64,000 nucleotides of DNA from Faecalibacterium gallinarum. GTDB lineage: Bacteria; Bacillota; Clostridia; Oscillospirales; Ruminococcaceae. Below the pieces are notes generated by a model. The model made no database searches. It was given only the letters and a program-made list of their open reading frames with translations, and was not told the DNA's origin. Made by a program: the position numbers and the translations under genes. The stretch covers positions 1 through 64,000 of the forward strand of contig NZ_BQKV01000026.1 in NCBI RefSeq assembly GCF_022180365.1. The letters run 5' to 3'. Below, one piece after another: positions 1-7,297 of the stretch (positions are counted from its first letter, which is position 1; each line of letters opens with the position of its first letter).

Positions 1-99
1 GTGAATTATCTTGAGTATTACAACAACCGCAGAATTAAGACAAAACTAAAGGGCTTGCCGCCTGCTATTCACAGACAACAAGCCCTTTCGGCTGCTTAA
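1..99 (+). CDS. IS3-family transposase (OrfB, integrase core), C-terminal fragment
   Basis: Frame 1 is open from the first base to a TAA at 97-99 and gives 32 residues containing YLEYYNNRRIKTKLKGLPP. This is the usual C-terminal end of IS3/IS150 OrfB transposases (a DDE integrase, rve superfamily), where the YNNxRIKxKLKGL block precedes a short tail. Only the tail is visible; the catalytic DDE residues would lie upstream of the window. The bases directly after the stop form the right inverted repeat, as expected for this family. Confidence 0.8.
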   Translation: MNYLEYYNNRRIKTKLKGLPPAIHRQQALSAA

Positions 100-145
100 A
101 CAATGTTTGCTTTCAAATATTGTCTAACTTTTTGGGGTCACTTCA
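1..145 (+). mobile_element. Right end of an IS3-family insertion sequence
   Basis: The window opens inside an insertion sequence. Bases 1-99 encode the last residues of an IS3-type OrfB transposase, and bases 121-145 form a terminal sequence (starts TGTCTAACTTTTTGGGG, ends in CA) that looks like the right inverted repeat of the IS150 group of IS3 elements. The left end lies outside the window, so completeness and target duplication cannot be judged. The element ends 82 bases before the 3' end of the tRNA-Gln gene. Confidence 0.75.
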
Positions 146-197
146 AACCTAGCCGGGCGGTATTTTTGCTATGAAGTTTTAAAAGAAGAAAGAAAAA

Positions 198-223
198 AGC
201 TCCGATTCCGAAGAACCGAAGCT
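198..223 (-). terminator. Rho-independent terminator of tRNA-Gln
   Basis: On the minus strand an 11-bp stem (AGCTTCGGTTC pairing with GAATCGGAGCT, a few G-U pairs) closes a UUCG tetraloop and is followed by a run of T-rich sequence (A-rich at 182-197 on the plus strand). It starts only a few bases beyond the CCA end of the tRNA. Confidence 0.9.
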
Positions 224-226
224 TTT

Positions 227-300
227 TGGTTGGGGATGAGAGAATCGAACTCCCACAAACAGAGTCAGAGTCTGCCGCACTACCACTATGCAAATCCCCA
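227..300 (-). tRNA. tRNA-Gln (anticodon CUG)
   Basis: A 74-nt cloverleaf reads on the minus strand from 300 to 227. The acceptor stem is TGGGGAT pairing with ATCCCCA, followed by discriminator A and an encoded CCA. The anticodon stem GCAGA/TCTGT holds the loop CTCTGAC, so the anticodon is CUG, reading CAG (Gln). The T arm is GGGAG-TTCGATT-CTCTC. The U-A type first pair of the acceptor stem is typical of tRNA-Gln. It is a single gene with its own promoter and terminator. Confidence 0.93.
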
Positions 301-354
301 ATATTTGGTGGTTTTCTTTTTTGTTTGTCGGCGTTTCGTCTGCCAACGAGACGT

Positions 355-383
355 ATTATACTCGCCCTGGGGGGAATTGTCAA
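355..383 (-). promoter_or_regulatory. Sigma-A promoter of tRNA-Gln
   Basis: On the minus strand a perfect TTGACA (383-378) is separated by 17 bases from a perfect TATAAT (360-355). The start point would lie about 45-50 bases before the mature tRNA. This is the strongest consensus promoter in the window. Confidence 0.92.
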
Positions 384-568
384 GCATTATTTTGAAAAAA
401 TCGAGAAAAACTTTTTCATGGGGAATTGGGCGGCAAAAAAGGGGATTGGGGCAAATATTTTCCCTTCCCGGGTTAGCGGCATATTTTGCTGCCGGGCAGA
501 TTACACTGAAAGTAGAACACCATCTCTCCGCCCTCTGGTGGGCGGAGGGGGACAAGGAGGAACATAGA
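384..568. other. Intergenic region between divergent tRNA-Gln and the DUF2508 gene
   Basis: No gene is seen here. The right part holds a GC-rich hairpin (CTCCGCCC at 526-533 pairing with GGGCGGAG at 540-547) only a few bases before the Shine-Dalgarno AAGGAGG (554-560) of the next gene. No convincing sigma-A promoter for the DUF2508 gene could be picked out. Confidence 0.5.
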
Positions 569-865
569 ATGCCTGGAACGGCCCGTCTGCAAAATTTGCT
601 TTCCAAGCGCGTGCCCAAGGACGCCGAGCACGCCCGTTATTGCCCCAATCTGGAGGAGGATATCAAGGAATGTCTGTGGTGCCTGCGCCGCAACGCTATG
701 ATGTTTGATCTGGAGGTAGACCCGGATCTGATCGAACAGCGGATCTATGAGCGTCAGGCCCTTTTGTGCCGTTATCGCTACCTGCTGCAAAAAGCCCGTG
801 AAGTGGGGCTCCACACCATTTTGACCGGTCAGCCCACCACAGGCGGCGGCCCCGGGTGGGACTGA
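569..865 (+). CDS. DUF2508 (YaaL-like) family protein
   Basis: This is a 98-residue soluble protein. The C-terminal half (DPDLIEQRIYERQALLCRYRYLLQKAREVG) carries the helical signature of the DUF2508 / YaaL family of Firmicutes, small proteins of unknown function usually encoded beside recR. The ATG at 569 is chosen because AAGGAGG lies 8 bases upstream; longer in-frame extensions have no ribosome binding site. The N-terminal 40 residues contain three Cys and many charged residues. recR is not visible here, so the usual neighbourhood is broken or lies beyond the IS element. Function unknown; family assignment is by pattern only. Confidence 0.65.
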   Translation: MPGTARLQNLLSKRVPKDAEHARYCPNLEEDIKECLWCLRRNAMMFDLEVDPDLIEQRIYERQALLCRYRYLLQKAREVGLHTILTGQPTTGGGPGWD

Positions 866-885
866 CGCTGACTGCCGAAATATTC

Positions 886-914
886 TTGACAGCCGCCCCA
901 AACCGTGCTATCAT
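886..914 (+). promoter_or_regulatory. Promoter of the SCIFF operon
   Basis: TTGACA (886-891), 17-base spacer, TATCAT (909-914). The start would fall near 921, giving a leader of about 70 bases with a bulged 7-bp hairpin at 935-958 before the start codon of the SCIFF gene. Confidence 0.85.
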
Positions 915-989
915 AAACCAAGATACATGGAGTTCCCAGGCTGTTTTTGTAAGCCGGGATCGAATTATTGTGTTAGAGAGGTTTTTATC

Positions 990-1136
990 ATGGAAAGAAT
1001 TAAGACCATTGCAACTCGTGACCTGACCAAGAGCGTTCAGACCGGTGGCTGCGGCGAGTGCCAGACTTCTTGCCAGTCTGCCTGCAAGACCTCCTGCGGC
1101 GTGGCCAACCAGCAGTGCGAGAACAGCAACAAGTAA
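990..1136 (+). CDS. scfA: SCIFF peptide (six-Cys-in-forty-five RiPP precursor)
   Basis: This 48-residue peptide has the hallmark SCIFF pattern: a charged N-terminal leader (MERIKTIATRDLTKSVQ) followed by a core with six cysteines at residues 21, 24, 28, 32, 36 and 43. SCIFF peptides are near-universal in Clostridia; the adjacent radical SAM maturase installs thioether bonds between Cys sulfurs and backbone alpha-carbons. The start ATG at 990 is preceded by AGAGAGG. A strong hairpin terminator separates it from the maturase gene, which would give far more precursor than enzyme. The biological role of mature SCIFF remains unsettled. Confidence 0.95.
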   Translation: MERIKTIATRDLTKSVQTGGCGECQTSCQSACKTSCGVANQQCENSNK

Positions 1137-1151
1137 TTCGGCTTTGACTCG

Positions 1152-1179
1152 ATGCCGCCTGTTTGGGCGGCATTTTTTT
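1152..1179 (+). terminator. Attenuating terminator between SCIFF and its maturase
   Basis: ATGCCGCC (1152-1159) pairs with GGCGGCAT (1166-1173) around a 6-base loop and is followed by six T (1174-1179). The maturase start lies 22 bases further on with no separate promoter seen, so read-through probably supplies the maturase. Confidence 0.9.
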
Positions 1180-1201
1180 ATGGCATGGAGGATAACCCAC
1201 T

Positions 1202-2653
1202 ATGGTACATCAGTACAAACTCAACGGCTATAACATTGTTCTGGACACCTGCTCGGGCTCGGTGCACGCGGTGGATGAGGTGGCCTACGATGTGATCGCC
1301 CTCTATAAGGAAAAGTCCAAGGAGGAGATTGTCCGGGAGCTTCTGGCCAAGTACGCCGACCGCCCGGACGTCACTGCCGAGGATCTGGAGCAGTGCCTGG
1401 CCGATGTGGCTGAGCTGGAAGCCCAGGGCAAACTCTGGGCTCCCGACCAGTATGAGAACCTGGCCTTTGACTTCAAGAACCGCAACACCGTGATCAAGGC
1501 GCTCTGCCTGCATGTGGCCCACACCTGCAACCTGAACTGCTCTTACTGCTTCGCGGCTCAGGGCCGTTATCAGGGCGAGCGGGCCCTGATGAGCTTTGAG
1601 GTGGGCAAGCGGGCCATGGATTTCCTGATCGAGAACTCCGGCACCCGCCGCAACCTGGAAGTGGACTTCTTCGGCGGCGAGCCCCTGATGAACTGGGACA
1701 TGGTCAAAAAGCTGGTGGCCTACTGCCGCGAGCAGGAGAAGATCCACAACAAGAACTTCCGTTTCACCCTCACCACCAACGGTATGCTGATCGACGACGA
1801 TGTCATCGATTTTGCCAACAAAGAGATGAGCAACGTGGTTCTCAGCCTGGACGGCCGCAAGGAGGTCCACGACCGGCTGCGGGTGGACTACGCCGGCCGG
1901 GGCAGCTACGACACCATTGTGCCCAAGTTCCAGAAGTTTGTGGAAGCCCGCGGGGATAAGAGCTACTACATCCGCGGCACCTACACCCACAACAATGTGG
2001 ACTTCACCAAGGATATTTTCCACATGGCGGACCTGGGCTTCAAGGAGCTGAGCATGGAGCCGGTGGTCTCCAAGCCGGACGACCCCTGCGCTCTGACCGC
2101 CGAAGATCTGCCCATCCTGAAAGAGCAGTATGAGATCCTGGCCAAAGAGATGCTCAAGCGGGACCGTGAGGGCCGGGGCTTCACCTTCTATCATTATATG
2201 ATCGACCTGACCGGCGGCCCCTGCATCTACAAGCGGATTTCGGGCTGCGGGTCCGGCACCGAGTATATGGCGGTCACCCCCTGGGGCGATCTCTACCCCT
2301 GCCACCAGTTTGTGGGCGACCCCAAGTACAAGATGGGCGACATCTGGCAGGGCGTCACCAACACCGCCGTTCGGGATGAGTTCAAGCACTGCAACGCCTA
2401 CGCCCGCCCCGAGTGCAAGGACTGCTGGGCCAAGCTCTACTGCTCGGGCGGCTGTGCGGCCAACGCCTACCACGCCACCGGCAGCATCCGGGGCGTCTAC
2501 GAGTACGGTTGTGAGCTGTTCAAAAAGCGGATCGAGTGTGCCATCATGATCAAGGTGGCCGAGAGCCAGGAGCTGGCGGCCCAGGGCATCGAGGTGCCGG
2601 TCCAGCTGGGCAGCGAGTGCTCGGCCTGCGCGGGGGACGGCTGCGCCGAATGA
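1202..2653 (+). CDS. scfB: Thioether cross-link-forming SCIFF peptide maturase (radical SAM/SPASM)
   Basis: This 483-residue enzyme matches the SCIFF maturase family. Residues 1-90 form a PqqD-like peptide recognition region; the radical SAM cluster motif is C109-x3-C113-x2-C116 (CNLNCSYC), followed by FFGGEPL and TTNG motifs. A C-terminal SPASM domain holds the auxiliary-cluster cysteines (C341, C349, C367, C397, C405, C408, C414, C418, C437), and three further Cys sit at the extreme C terminus (473, 476, 481). It converts Cys of the SCIFF core into thioether cross-links using S-adenosylmethionine. ATG at 1202 has GGAGG 10 bases upstream. Its stop overlaps the start of the next gene (ATGA). 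Confidence 0.95.
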   Translation: MVHQYKLNGYNIVLDTCSGSVHAVDEVAYDVIALYKEKSKEEIVRELLAKYADRPDVTAEDLEQCLADVAELEAQGKLWAPDQYENLAFDFKNRNTVIKALCLHVAHTCNLNCSYCFAAQGRYQGERALMSFEVGKRAMDFLIENSGTRRNLEVDFFGGEPLMNWDMVKKLVAYCREQEKIHNKNFRFTLTTNGMLIDDDVIDFANKEMSNVVLSLDGRKEVHDRLRVDYAGRGSYDTIVPKFQKFVEARGDKSYYIRGTYTHNNVDFTKDIFHMADLGFKELSMEPVVSKPDDPCALTAEDLPILKEQYEILAKEMLKRDREGRGFTFYHYMIDLTGGPCIYKRISGCGSGTEYMAVTPWGDLYPCHQFVGDPKYKMGDIWQGVTNTAVRDEFKHCNAYARPECKDCWAKLYCSGGCAANAYHATGSIRGVYEYGCELFKKRIECAIMIKVAESQELAAQGIEVPVQLGSECSACAGDGCAE

Positions 2654-4071
2654 ACACCCCCATCGCGGAATTTGTGAGCCGCTACGCCGGGGCGGAAGTC
2701 TCCCGGCTGCATATGCCCGGGCACAAAGGCCGGGGGCCTTTGGGGTGCGAGGCGCTGGATATCACCGAGATTCAGGGCGCGGACGAGCTCTATGAGGCAG
2801 AGGGGATCATCGCCGAGAGCGAGAAAAACGCTGCCCGTCTCTTTGGCACCGGACGGACTTTTTACAGCACCGAGGGCTCGTCCCAGTGCATCCGGGCGAT
2901 GCTGTTTCTGGCTCTTCAGATGGCGCCGCCCACCCAGGATAGGCCGGTGCTGCTGGCGGCCCGCAACGCCCACAAAGCACTGCTCTATGCAGCGGCTTTG
3001 CTGGATTTTGAGATTCATTGGCTCTGGCCCACGGAGAGCCAGGGGGCGAACCTGTGCAGCTGCCCGGTGACCCCGGCCCAGCTGGAAACAGAGCTGGACG
3101 CTCTGGCGGGGGAGGGGAAAAAGCCCTTTGGGGTTTACCTCACCTCGCCGGACTATCTGGGCGGCATCCAGGACATTCCCGCTTTGGGGAAAGTCTGCCG
3201 GGAAAGGAATGTGCCCCTTCTGGTGGATAACGCCCACGGGGCCTATCTGCCCTTTCTGCCTGGGGGCAGCCGGCACCCCATCGCTCTGGGGGCCGCCCTC
3301 TGCTGTGATTCGGGGCATAAGACCCTGCCGGTTCTGACCGGGGGCGCCTATCTGCATCTGGCGCCGGGACTGCCTTTGGAAGATGGGGTGGTGCGCAATG
3401 CACTTTGTCTGTTCGGCTCCACCAGCCCTTCTTATTTGATTTTACAGTCTTTGGACCTGTGCAATCGTTCCATCAGCGAGGGATATCCCCAGCGGCTGGA
3501 AGAATGTATTCACCGGCTGGAAACTCTGAAAGAGGAACTGAATGTCGAAAGCCACTCGGCGGGCTGCCCCACAGCGCTGGTGCGGCCTTCTGAACCCCTG
3601 AAACTGGTGCTGGACGGCAGCGCTCTGGGTTGTACCGGCTGGGCGCTGGCGGAGCTGCTGCGTCAGTATGCGGTAGAGTGTGAATATGCCGACAACCGCT
3701 ATGTGGTGCTGATGATCACCCCCGAAAATCCGCCCCGGGATTGGGCACGGGTCCGGACCGCTGTGGGCGCGGCACTGGCGGGGGAGTGGACAGCCCCTGC
3801 CTCCTCCGCCCCCGAGGACGACGGTCCTCTGCTGGCCGCCCTGAAAAAAGAGGCCAGCCCCCAGTGCAGCATCCGCCAAGCGGTGTTTGCCCCCCAGGAG
3901 CGGGTGCCGGTGGGCCGGGCTCTGGGTCGGGTCTGCGCACTGCCCACAGTTTCCTGTCCGCCTGCCATCCCCATTGCAGTCAGCGGAGAGCGGCTGGGGC
4001 CCGCTGCTCTGTCTCTGCTGGAGCGGTATGGTATCCAGGATGTGGCTGTGGTAAAGCTTCCCGAAAGATAA
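2650..4071 (+). CDS. Orn/Lys/Arg decarboxylase-family PLP enzyme (short YaaO/SpeA type)
   Basis: A 473-residue fold-type I PLP enzyme of the Orn/Lys/Arg decarboxylase major domain family. It has the N-terminal RLHMPGHKG signature, the PLP-contacting D193/H196 in VDNAHG, and the Schiff-base lysine K224 in SGHKTLPVLTGGAYLH, followed by the family C-terminal domain. The length matches the short Gram-positive enzymes without the wing domain. It likely decarboxylates arginine, lysine or ornithine for polyamine synthesis; the substrate cannot be told from sequence. The ATG at 2650 overlaps the maturase stop by 4 bases, so it is translationally coupled to scfB. An upstream in-frame ATG at 2536 lies inside scfB and is not favoured. 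Confidence 0.88.
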   Translation: MNTPIAEFVSRYAGAEVSRLHMPGHKGRGPLGCEALDITEIQGADELYEAEGIIAESEKNAARLFGTGRTFYSTEGSSQCIRAMLFLALQMAPPTQDRPVLLAARNAHKALLYAAALLDFEIHWLWPTESQGANLCSCPVTPAQLETELDALAGEGKKPFGVYLTSPDYLGGIQDIPALGKVCRERNVPLLVDNAHGAYLPFLPGGSRHPIALGAALCCDSGHKTLPVLTGGAYLHLAPGLPLEDGVVRNALCLFGSTSPSYLILQSLDLCNRSISEGYPQRLEECIHRLETLKEELNVESHSAGCPTALVRPSEPLKLVLDGSALGCTGWALAELLRQYAVECEYADNRYVVLMITPENPPRDWARVRTAVGAALAGEWTAPASSAPEDDGPLLAALKKEASPQCSIRQAVFAPQERVPVGRALGRVCALPTVSCPPAIPIAVSGERLGPAALSLLERYGIQDVAVVKLPER

Positions 4072-4074
4072 AAT

Positions 4075-4122
4075 AAAGGCCGCGGCCTGTTCCTCATGAG
4101 AGGAGCGGGCCGCGGCCTTTTT
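4075..4122. terminator. Bidirectional terminator between the decarboxylase and copA
   Basis: A 10-bp GC palindrome (GGCCGCGGCC at 4078-4087 and 4108-4117), flanked by AAA/TTT that extends the stem, is followed by TTTTT on the plus strand and by a T/A-rich stretch on the minus strand. It sits between two convergent operons and can serve both. Confidence 0.88.
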
Positions 4123-4144
4123 GATGGATTGTTACAGCAGAAAG

Positions 4145-4354
4145 TTACTCAATGCCCAGAACCGTATAGTCCTGTGCCTCGACGGCTTCCTTCAGGGCTG
4201 CGTCCTCTACCGGGGCGTTCAGGGTCAGAACAGCGGTGCCCTCGGTATGGCTGACAACGGCTTCGTCCACCTGGGGCAGCTTCTCCAGGGCCTTCTTGAC
4301 CCGGGCCTCGCAATGGCCGCACATCATGCCTTCGATTTTCATGGTCTTTTTCAT
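4145..4354 (-). CDS. copZ: Possible embedded copper chaperone CopZ made from an internal copA start
   Basis: In frame with copA, an ATG at 4354 is preceded 9 bases upstream by AGGAG (4368-4364). Translation from it would give exactly 69 residues, the normal length of bacterial CopZ, starting [19 protein letters not shown] and ending at the copA stop. CopZ is a free cytosolic Cu(I) carrier that hands copper to CopA and CsoR. What is seen is the ribosome site, the ATG and a complete chaperone-sized domain. That it is actually translated separately is inference; the alternative is a simple CopA-CopZ fusion. Confidence 0.45.
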   Translation of the reverse strand: MKKTMKIEGMMCGHCEARVKKALEKLPQVDEAVVSHTEGTAVLTLNAPVEDAALKEAVEAQDYTVLGIE

Positions 4355-6742
4355 GGTTGTTTTCTCCTTTTCGGTTTCTTCGGTTAAATCAGGTTCGGGA
4401 CGGTTTGCCAGGGGACAAGCCTCAGCCTCTGCCGGCAGCAGGGCAGGGGGGAGTTCCACGGGCTGGACTTTCCGGTCCTTGCGGGCGCTGTGGAGGTCAA
4501 ACAGGTTCAGCCGCAGGGCGTTGCTCACCACGCAGAAGCTGGACAGGCTCATGGCCGCCGCGCCGAACATGGGGTTCAAAGTCAGACCCAGGGGGATCAA
4601 AAGCCCGGCTGCCAGGGGGATGCCGATCAGGTTATAAATAAATGCCCAGAACAGATTCTCGTGGATGTTCCGCAGGGTGGCCCGGCTCAGCCGGATGGCC
4701 GCCGGAACGTCCGAGAGTTTGCTGTTCATCAGGACCACATCGGCGGCGTCAATGGCCACGTCGGTGCCTGCACCAATGGCAATGCCGGTATCGGCCCGGG
4801 TCAGGGCGGGGGCGTCGTTGATGCCGTCGCCCACCATGGCGACCTTGCCGTACTGGCTCAGGGTGCGGATCACCGACTCCTTGCCGTCGGGCAGGACCCC
4901 GGCAACCACCGCGTCCACCCCTACCTGGCGGCCGATGGCGTCGGCGGTGCGCCGGTTATCGCCGGTGAGCATCACTACCCGAATCCCCATCTCCTGCAAT
5001 TCCCGGATGGCCTGGGGGCTCTCGGGCTTGATGGTGTCCGCCACGGCGATAACGCCCAGCAAACGGCCGCCCCTGCCGAAGAAGAGGGGCGTTTTGCCCT
5101 GAGCCGCCAGCTCCTGGGCCTGCTGTTCCAGTGCCGGGGGGATCGGGGCTTTGGTGCGGATGAAGTTCAGGTTACCGCCGTAGATGGGGCCGCCTGCCAG
5201 CGTGGCAGAAAGGCCGTTGCCCGGCAGGGCGGTGAAGTCGGAAACTTCCGGCGGGGTGATCTGTTCTTCCTCCGCCCGGGCCAGAATCGCCTTTGCCAGG
5301 GGATGCTCGCTCTTTTGTTCCAGGGCGGCAGCCAGGGTCAAAAGCTCGGTTTCGGTGACCCCTTCCACCGGCAAAAGGTCGGTGGTTTCGGGCTCGCCCC
5401 GGGTGATGGTGCCGGTTTTATCCAGAGCGACAATTTGGGTGCGGCCCGCGGCTTCCAGGGAAGCGGCGGTCTTGAAGAGGATACCGTTTTTGGCCCCCAG
5501 ACCGTTGCCCACCATGATGGCCACCGGGGTGGCCAAACCCAGGGCGCAGGGGCAGCTGATGACCAGGACCGAGATGCCCCGGGCCAGAGCAAAGGCCAGC
5601 GGCTGACCCAGCAGCAGCCAGACTGCCGTAGTCACAACGGCAATGGTAATGACCACCGGCACAAAGAAGCCGGAGACCGTGTCCGCTACCTTGGCGATGG
5701 GGGCTTTGGTGGCTGCTGCATCGCTGCCCATCCGGATGATCTGGGAGAGGGTCGTGTCCTCGCCCACCCGGGTGGCCTCGCAGCGCAGGAAGCCGGATTG
5801 GTTGGCGGTGGCAGCCGAAACCGAGTCTCCGGGGGCTTTATCCACCGGGATGCTCTCACCCGTCAGGGCACTCTCGTTCACCGCGCTGGACCCTTCCAGC
5901 ACCACGCCGTCCACCGGGATGTTCTCGCCCGGGCGGACCACAAACTGGTCGCCTTTCTGCACCTGCTCGATGGGAACGGCAATTTCCTGTCCGTCCCGCA
6001 GAACGGTGGCTGTCTTGGGGGCCAGCTTCATCAGGCTCTTGAGGGCGTCGGTGGTTTTGCCCTTGGAGCGGGCCTCCAGCATCTTGCCCACGGTGATCAG
6101 GGTCAGGATCATGGCGGCGGACTCGAAGTAGAACTCCATCATATACTCCATGACGGCGGCGTGGTCGCCGTGGAGCTGTGCGTCCGTCATGGCAAAGAGG
6201 GCATAGGTGCTCCAGACAAAGGAGGCCGCCGAACCCAGGGCCACCAGGGTATCCATATTGGGGGCGCCGTGGGCCAGGCTCTTGAATCCGCTGATGAAAA
6301 ATTTCTGGTTGATGACCATGACAATGCCGGCCAGCAACAGCTGAACGAGCCCCACTGCCACGTGATTGCCCTCAAACCAGCCGGGCAAAGGCCAGCCCCA
6401 CATCATGTGCCCCATGGAGAAGTACATCAAAACCACCAGGAACACCAGGGAGGCCAGCAGCCGCCGTTTGAGTTTGGGGGTCTCGTGGTCGGCCAGGGCA
6501 TCCAGCGCAGGGGCGGCGGCAGATTTTGCCGAAGGTCCGGCGGTTTCTTTGGGGCTGGCGCCGTACCCGGCGGCCTCCACTGCCTGAACAATGGCTTCGG
6601 GGGAGGCGGAGCCCTCCACCCCCATGGAGTTGGTCAGCAGGCTGACCGAGCAGCTGGTCACGCCGGGAACTTTGGAGACGGCTTTCTCCACCCGGGCGCT
6701 GCAAGCCGCGCAGCTCATGCCGGTGATGTTGTATTGTTCCAT
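4145..6742 (-). CDS. copA: Copper-exporting P1B-type ATPase with a C-terminal CopZ-like domain
   Basis: An 865-residue Cu(I) ATPase. Domain order: N-terminal heavy-metal domain with GMSCAAC (Cys 11 and 14), eight-helix membrane domain, TGES actuator loop, CPC metal-transport motif in [11 protein letters not shown] (397-399), DKTGT phosphorylation site (Asp 441), [12 protein letters not shown] hinge, then an Ala/Glu-rich linker and a second heavy-metal domain with GMMCGHC covering the last 69 residues. It pumps copper out of the cytoplasm. The ATG at 6742 is chosen over a GTG at 6757 because family members begin just before the metal domain; neither has a strong ribosome site and the gene follows csoR by a few bases. 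The C-terminal domain is preceded by an internal ribosome site (see embedded copZ). Confidence 0.94.
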   Translation of the reverse strand: MEQYNITGMSCAACSARVEKAVSKVPGVTSCSVSLLTNSMGVEGSASPEAIVQAVEAAGYGASPKETAGPSAKSAAAPALDALADHETPKLKRRLLASLVFLVVLMYFSMGHMMWGWPLPGWFEGNHVAVGLVQLLLAGIVMVINQKFFISGFKSLAHGAPNMDTLVALGSAASFVWSTYALFAMTDAQLHGDHAAVMEYMMEFYFESAAMILTLITVGKMLEARSKGKTTDALKSLMKLAPKTATVLRDGQEIAVPIEQVQKGDQFVVRPGENIPVDGVVLEGSSAVNESALTGESIPVDKAPGDSVSAATANQSGFLRCEATRVGEDTTLSQIIRMGSDAAATKAPIAKVADTVSGFFVPVVITIAVVTTAVWLLLGQPLAFALARGISVLVISCPCALGLATPVAIMVGNGLGAKNGILFKTAASLEAAGRTQIVALDKTGTITRGEPETTDLLPVEGVTETELLTLAAALEQKSEHPLAKAILARAEEEQITPPEVSDFTALPGNGLSATLAGGPIYGGNLNFIRTKAPIPPALEQQAQELAAQGKTPLFFGRGGRLLGVIAVADTIKPESPQAIRELQEMGIRVVMLTGDNRRTADAIGRQVGVDAVVAGVLPDGKESVIRTLSQYGKVAMVGDGINDAPALTRADTGIAIGAGTDVAIDAADVVLMNSKLSDVPAAIRLSRATLRNIHENLFWAFIYNLIGIPLAAGLLIPLGLTLNPMFGAAAMSLSSFCVVSNALRLNLFDLHSARKDRKVQPVELPPALLPAEAEACPLANRPEPDLTEETEKEKTTMKKTMKIEGMMCGHCEARVKKALEKLPQVDEAVVSHTEGTAVLTLNAPVEDAALKEAVEAQDYTVLGIE
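4355..4368 (-). promoter_or_regulatory. Internal Shine-Dalgarno within copA
   Basis: AGGAG at 4368-4364 on the minus strand with a 9-base spacer to ATG at 4354. The same bases encode Glu-Lys-Glu-Lys-Thr-Thr of the copA linker, so the purine-rich run could also arise from codon choice. Confidence 0.5.
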
Positions 6743-6759
6743 ACCATTCAGCCCCACTT

Positions 6760-7110
6760 TCAGCGCATGAGACGGAGCAGCAGTTTGACCAGCTCGTCAA
6801 TGGCCTCGTCCCGCCCGGCCCGGATATCCTGGGCTACACAGGTGTGGATGTGCTGGGCCAGCAGCTCCTTGGTAAAACTGTTCAGGGCAGAGGAGGCGGC
6901 CGAGACCTGGATCAGGATATCCGGGCAGTAGGCGTCCTTCTCCACCATCCCGCGAATCCCTCGGATCTGGCCTTCGATCCGGTTCAGCCGGTGGATCAGG
7001 TGCTGATACTCCTCCGGTGAACGTTCTTTTTTGCGGCAGCAATCCGAAATCTCGGCGGAGGGCTGCGGCGCTTCGCACCCTTCGCAGAGGGTGAATAAAT
7101 CTTCTGACAT
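6760..7110 (-). CDS. csoR: CsoR-family copper-sensing repressor
   Basis: A 116-residue all-helical repressor of the CsoR/RcnR family (DUF156). The Cu(I) ligands C62, H87 and C91 have the canonical spacing (25 and 4 residues) and lie in VEKDAYCPD and [19 protein letters not shown] is the conserved DNA-contact helix. It represses the csoR-copA operon and releases DNA on binding Cu(I). Unusual is an N-terminal extension of about 25 residues with four Cys (9, 12, 24, 25) that could bind a further metal. Start ATG at 7110 follows AAAGGAG. A palindromic operator overlaps the transcription start upstream. Confidence 0.93.
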   Translation of the reverse strand: MSEDLFTLCEGCEAPQPSAEISDCCRKKERSPEEYQHLIHRLNRIEGQIRGIRGMVEKDAYCPDILIQVSAASSALNSFTKELLAQHIHTCVAQDIRAGRDEAIDELVKLLLRLMR

Positions 7111-7151
7111 GGCGTTGCTCCTTTCGTTTCAGTTCCTGACAGAACCAAATT

Positions 7152-7169
7152 ACCATACCGGGGTATGGT
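7152..7169 (-). promoter_or_regulatory. CsoR operator
   Basis: A perfect inverted repeat ACCATACC-GG-GGTATGGT with the GC-rich centre typical of CsoR boxes. It lies directly downstream of the csoR -10 element, covering about +4 to +21, so bound repressor would block initiation. Confidence 0.8.
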
Positions 7170-7179
7170 TTACAAGGCC

Positions 7180-7208
7180 ATTGTAGCACGTTTCATCCAA
7201 CAATGCAA
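7180..7208 (-). promoter_or_regulatory. Promoter of csoR-copA
   Basis: On the minus strand TTGCAT (7208-7203), 17-base spacer, TACAAT (7185-7180). The palindromic CsoR operator begins 11 bases downstream of the -10. Confidence 0.82.
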
Positions 7209-7236
7209 GAGGGGAGGGGAGCACCCCTGAAAACAA

Positions 7237-7276
7237 AAAGCGCTCCCTCCCCGCCGGAACGGAGAGAAAGCGCTTT
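7237..7276 (-). terminator. Terminator after the esterase-like gene
   Basis: On the minus strand AAAGCGCT...AGCGCTTT form the outer stem and CTCTCCG/GCGGGGAG the inner stem, followed by TTTTTGTTTTC. It lies 20 bases beyond the stop of the gene at 7298. Confidence 0.82.
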
Positions 7277-7297
7277 GCAAAATTCAGGATTGCACCC

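Noticed and set aside
4490-6931. A plus-strand open frame of 813 codons antisense to copA/csoR
   Set aside because: Gly/His/Gln-rich shadow of copA; copA motifs on the other strand are unambiguous.
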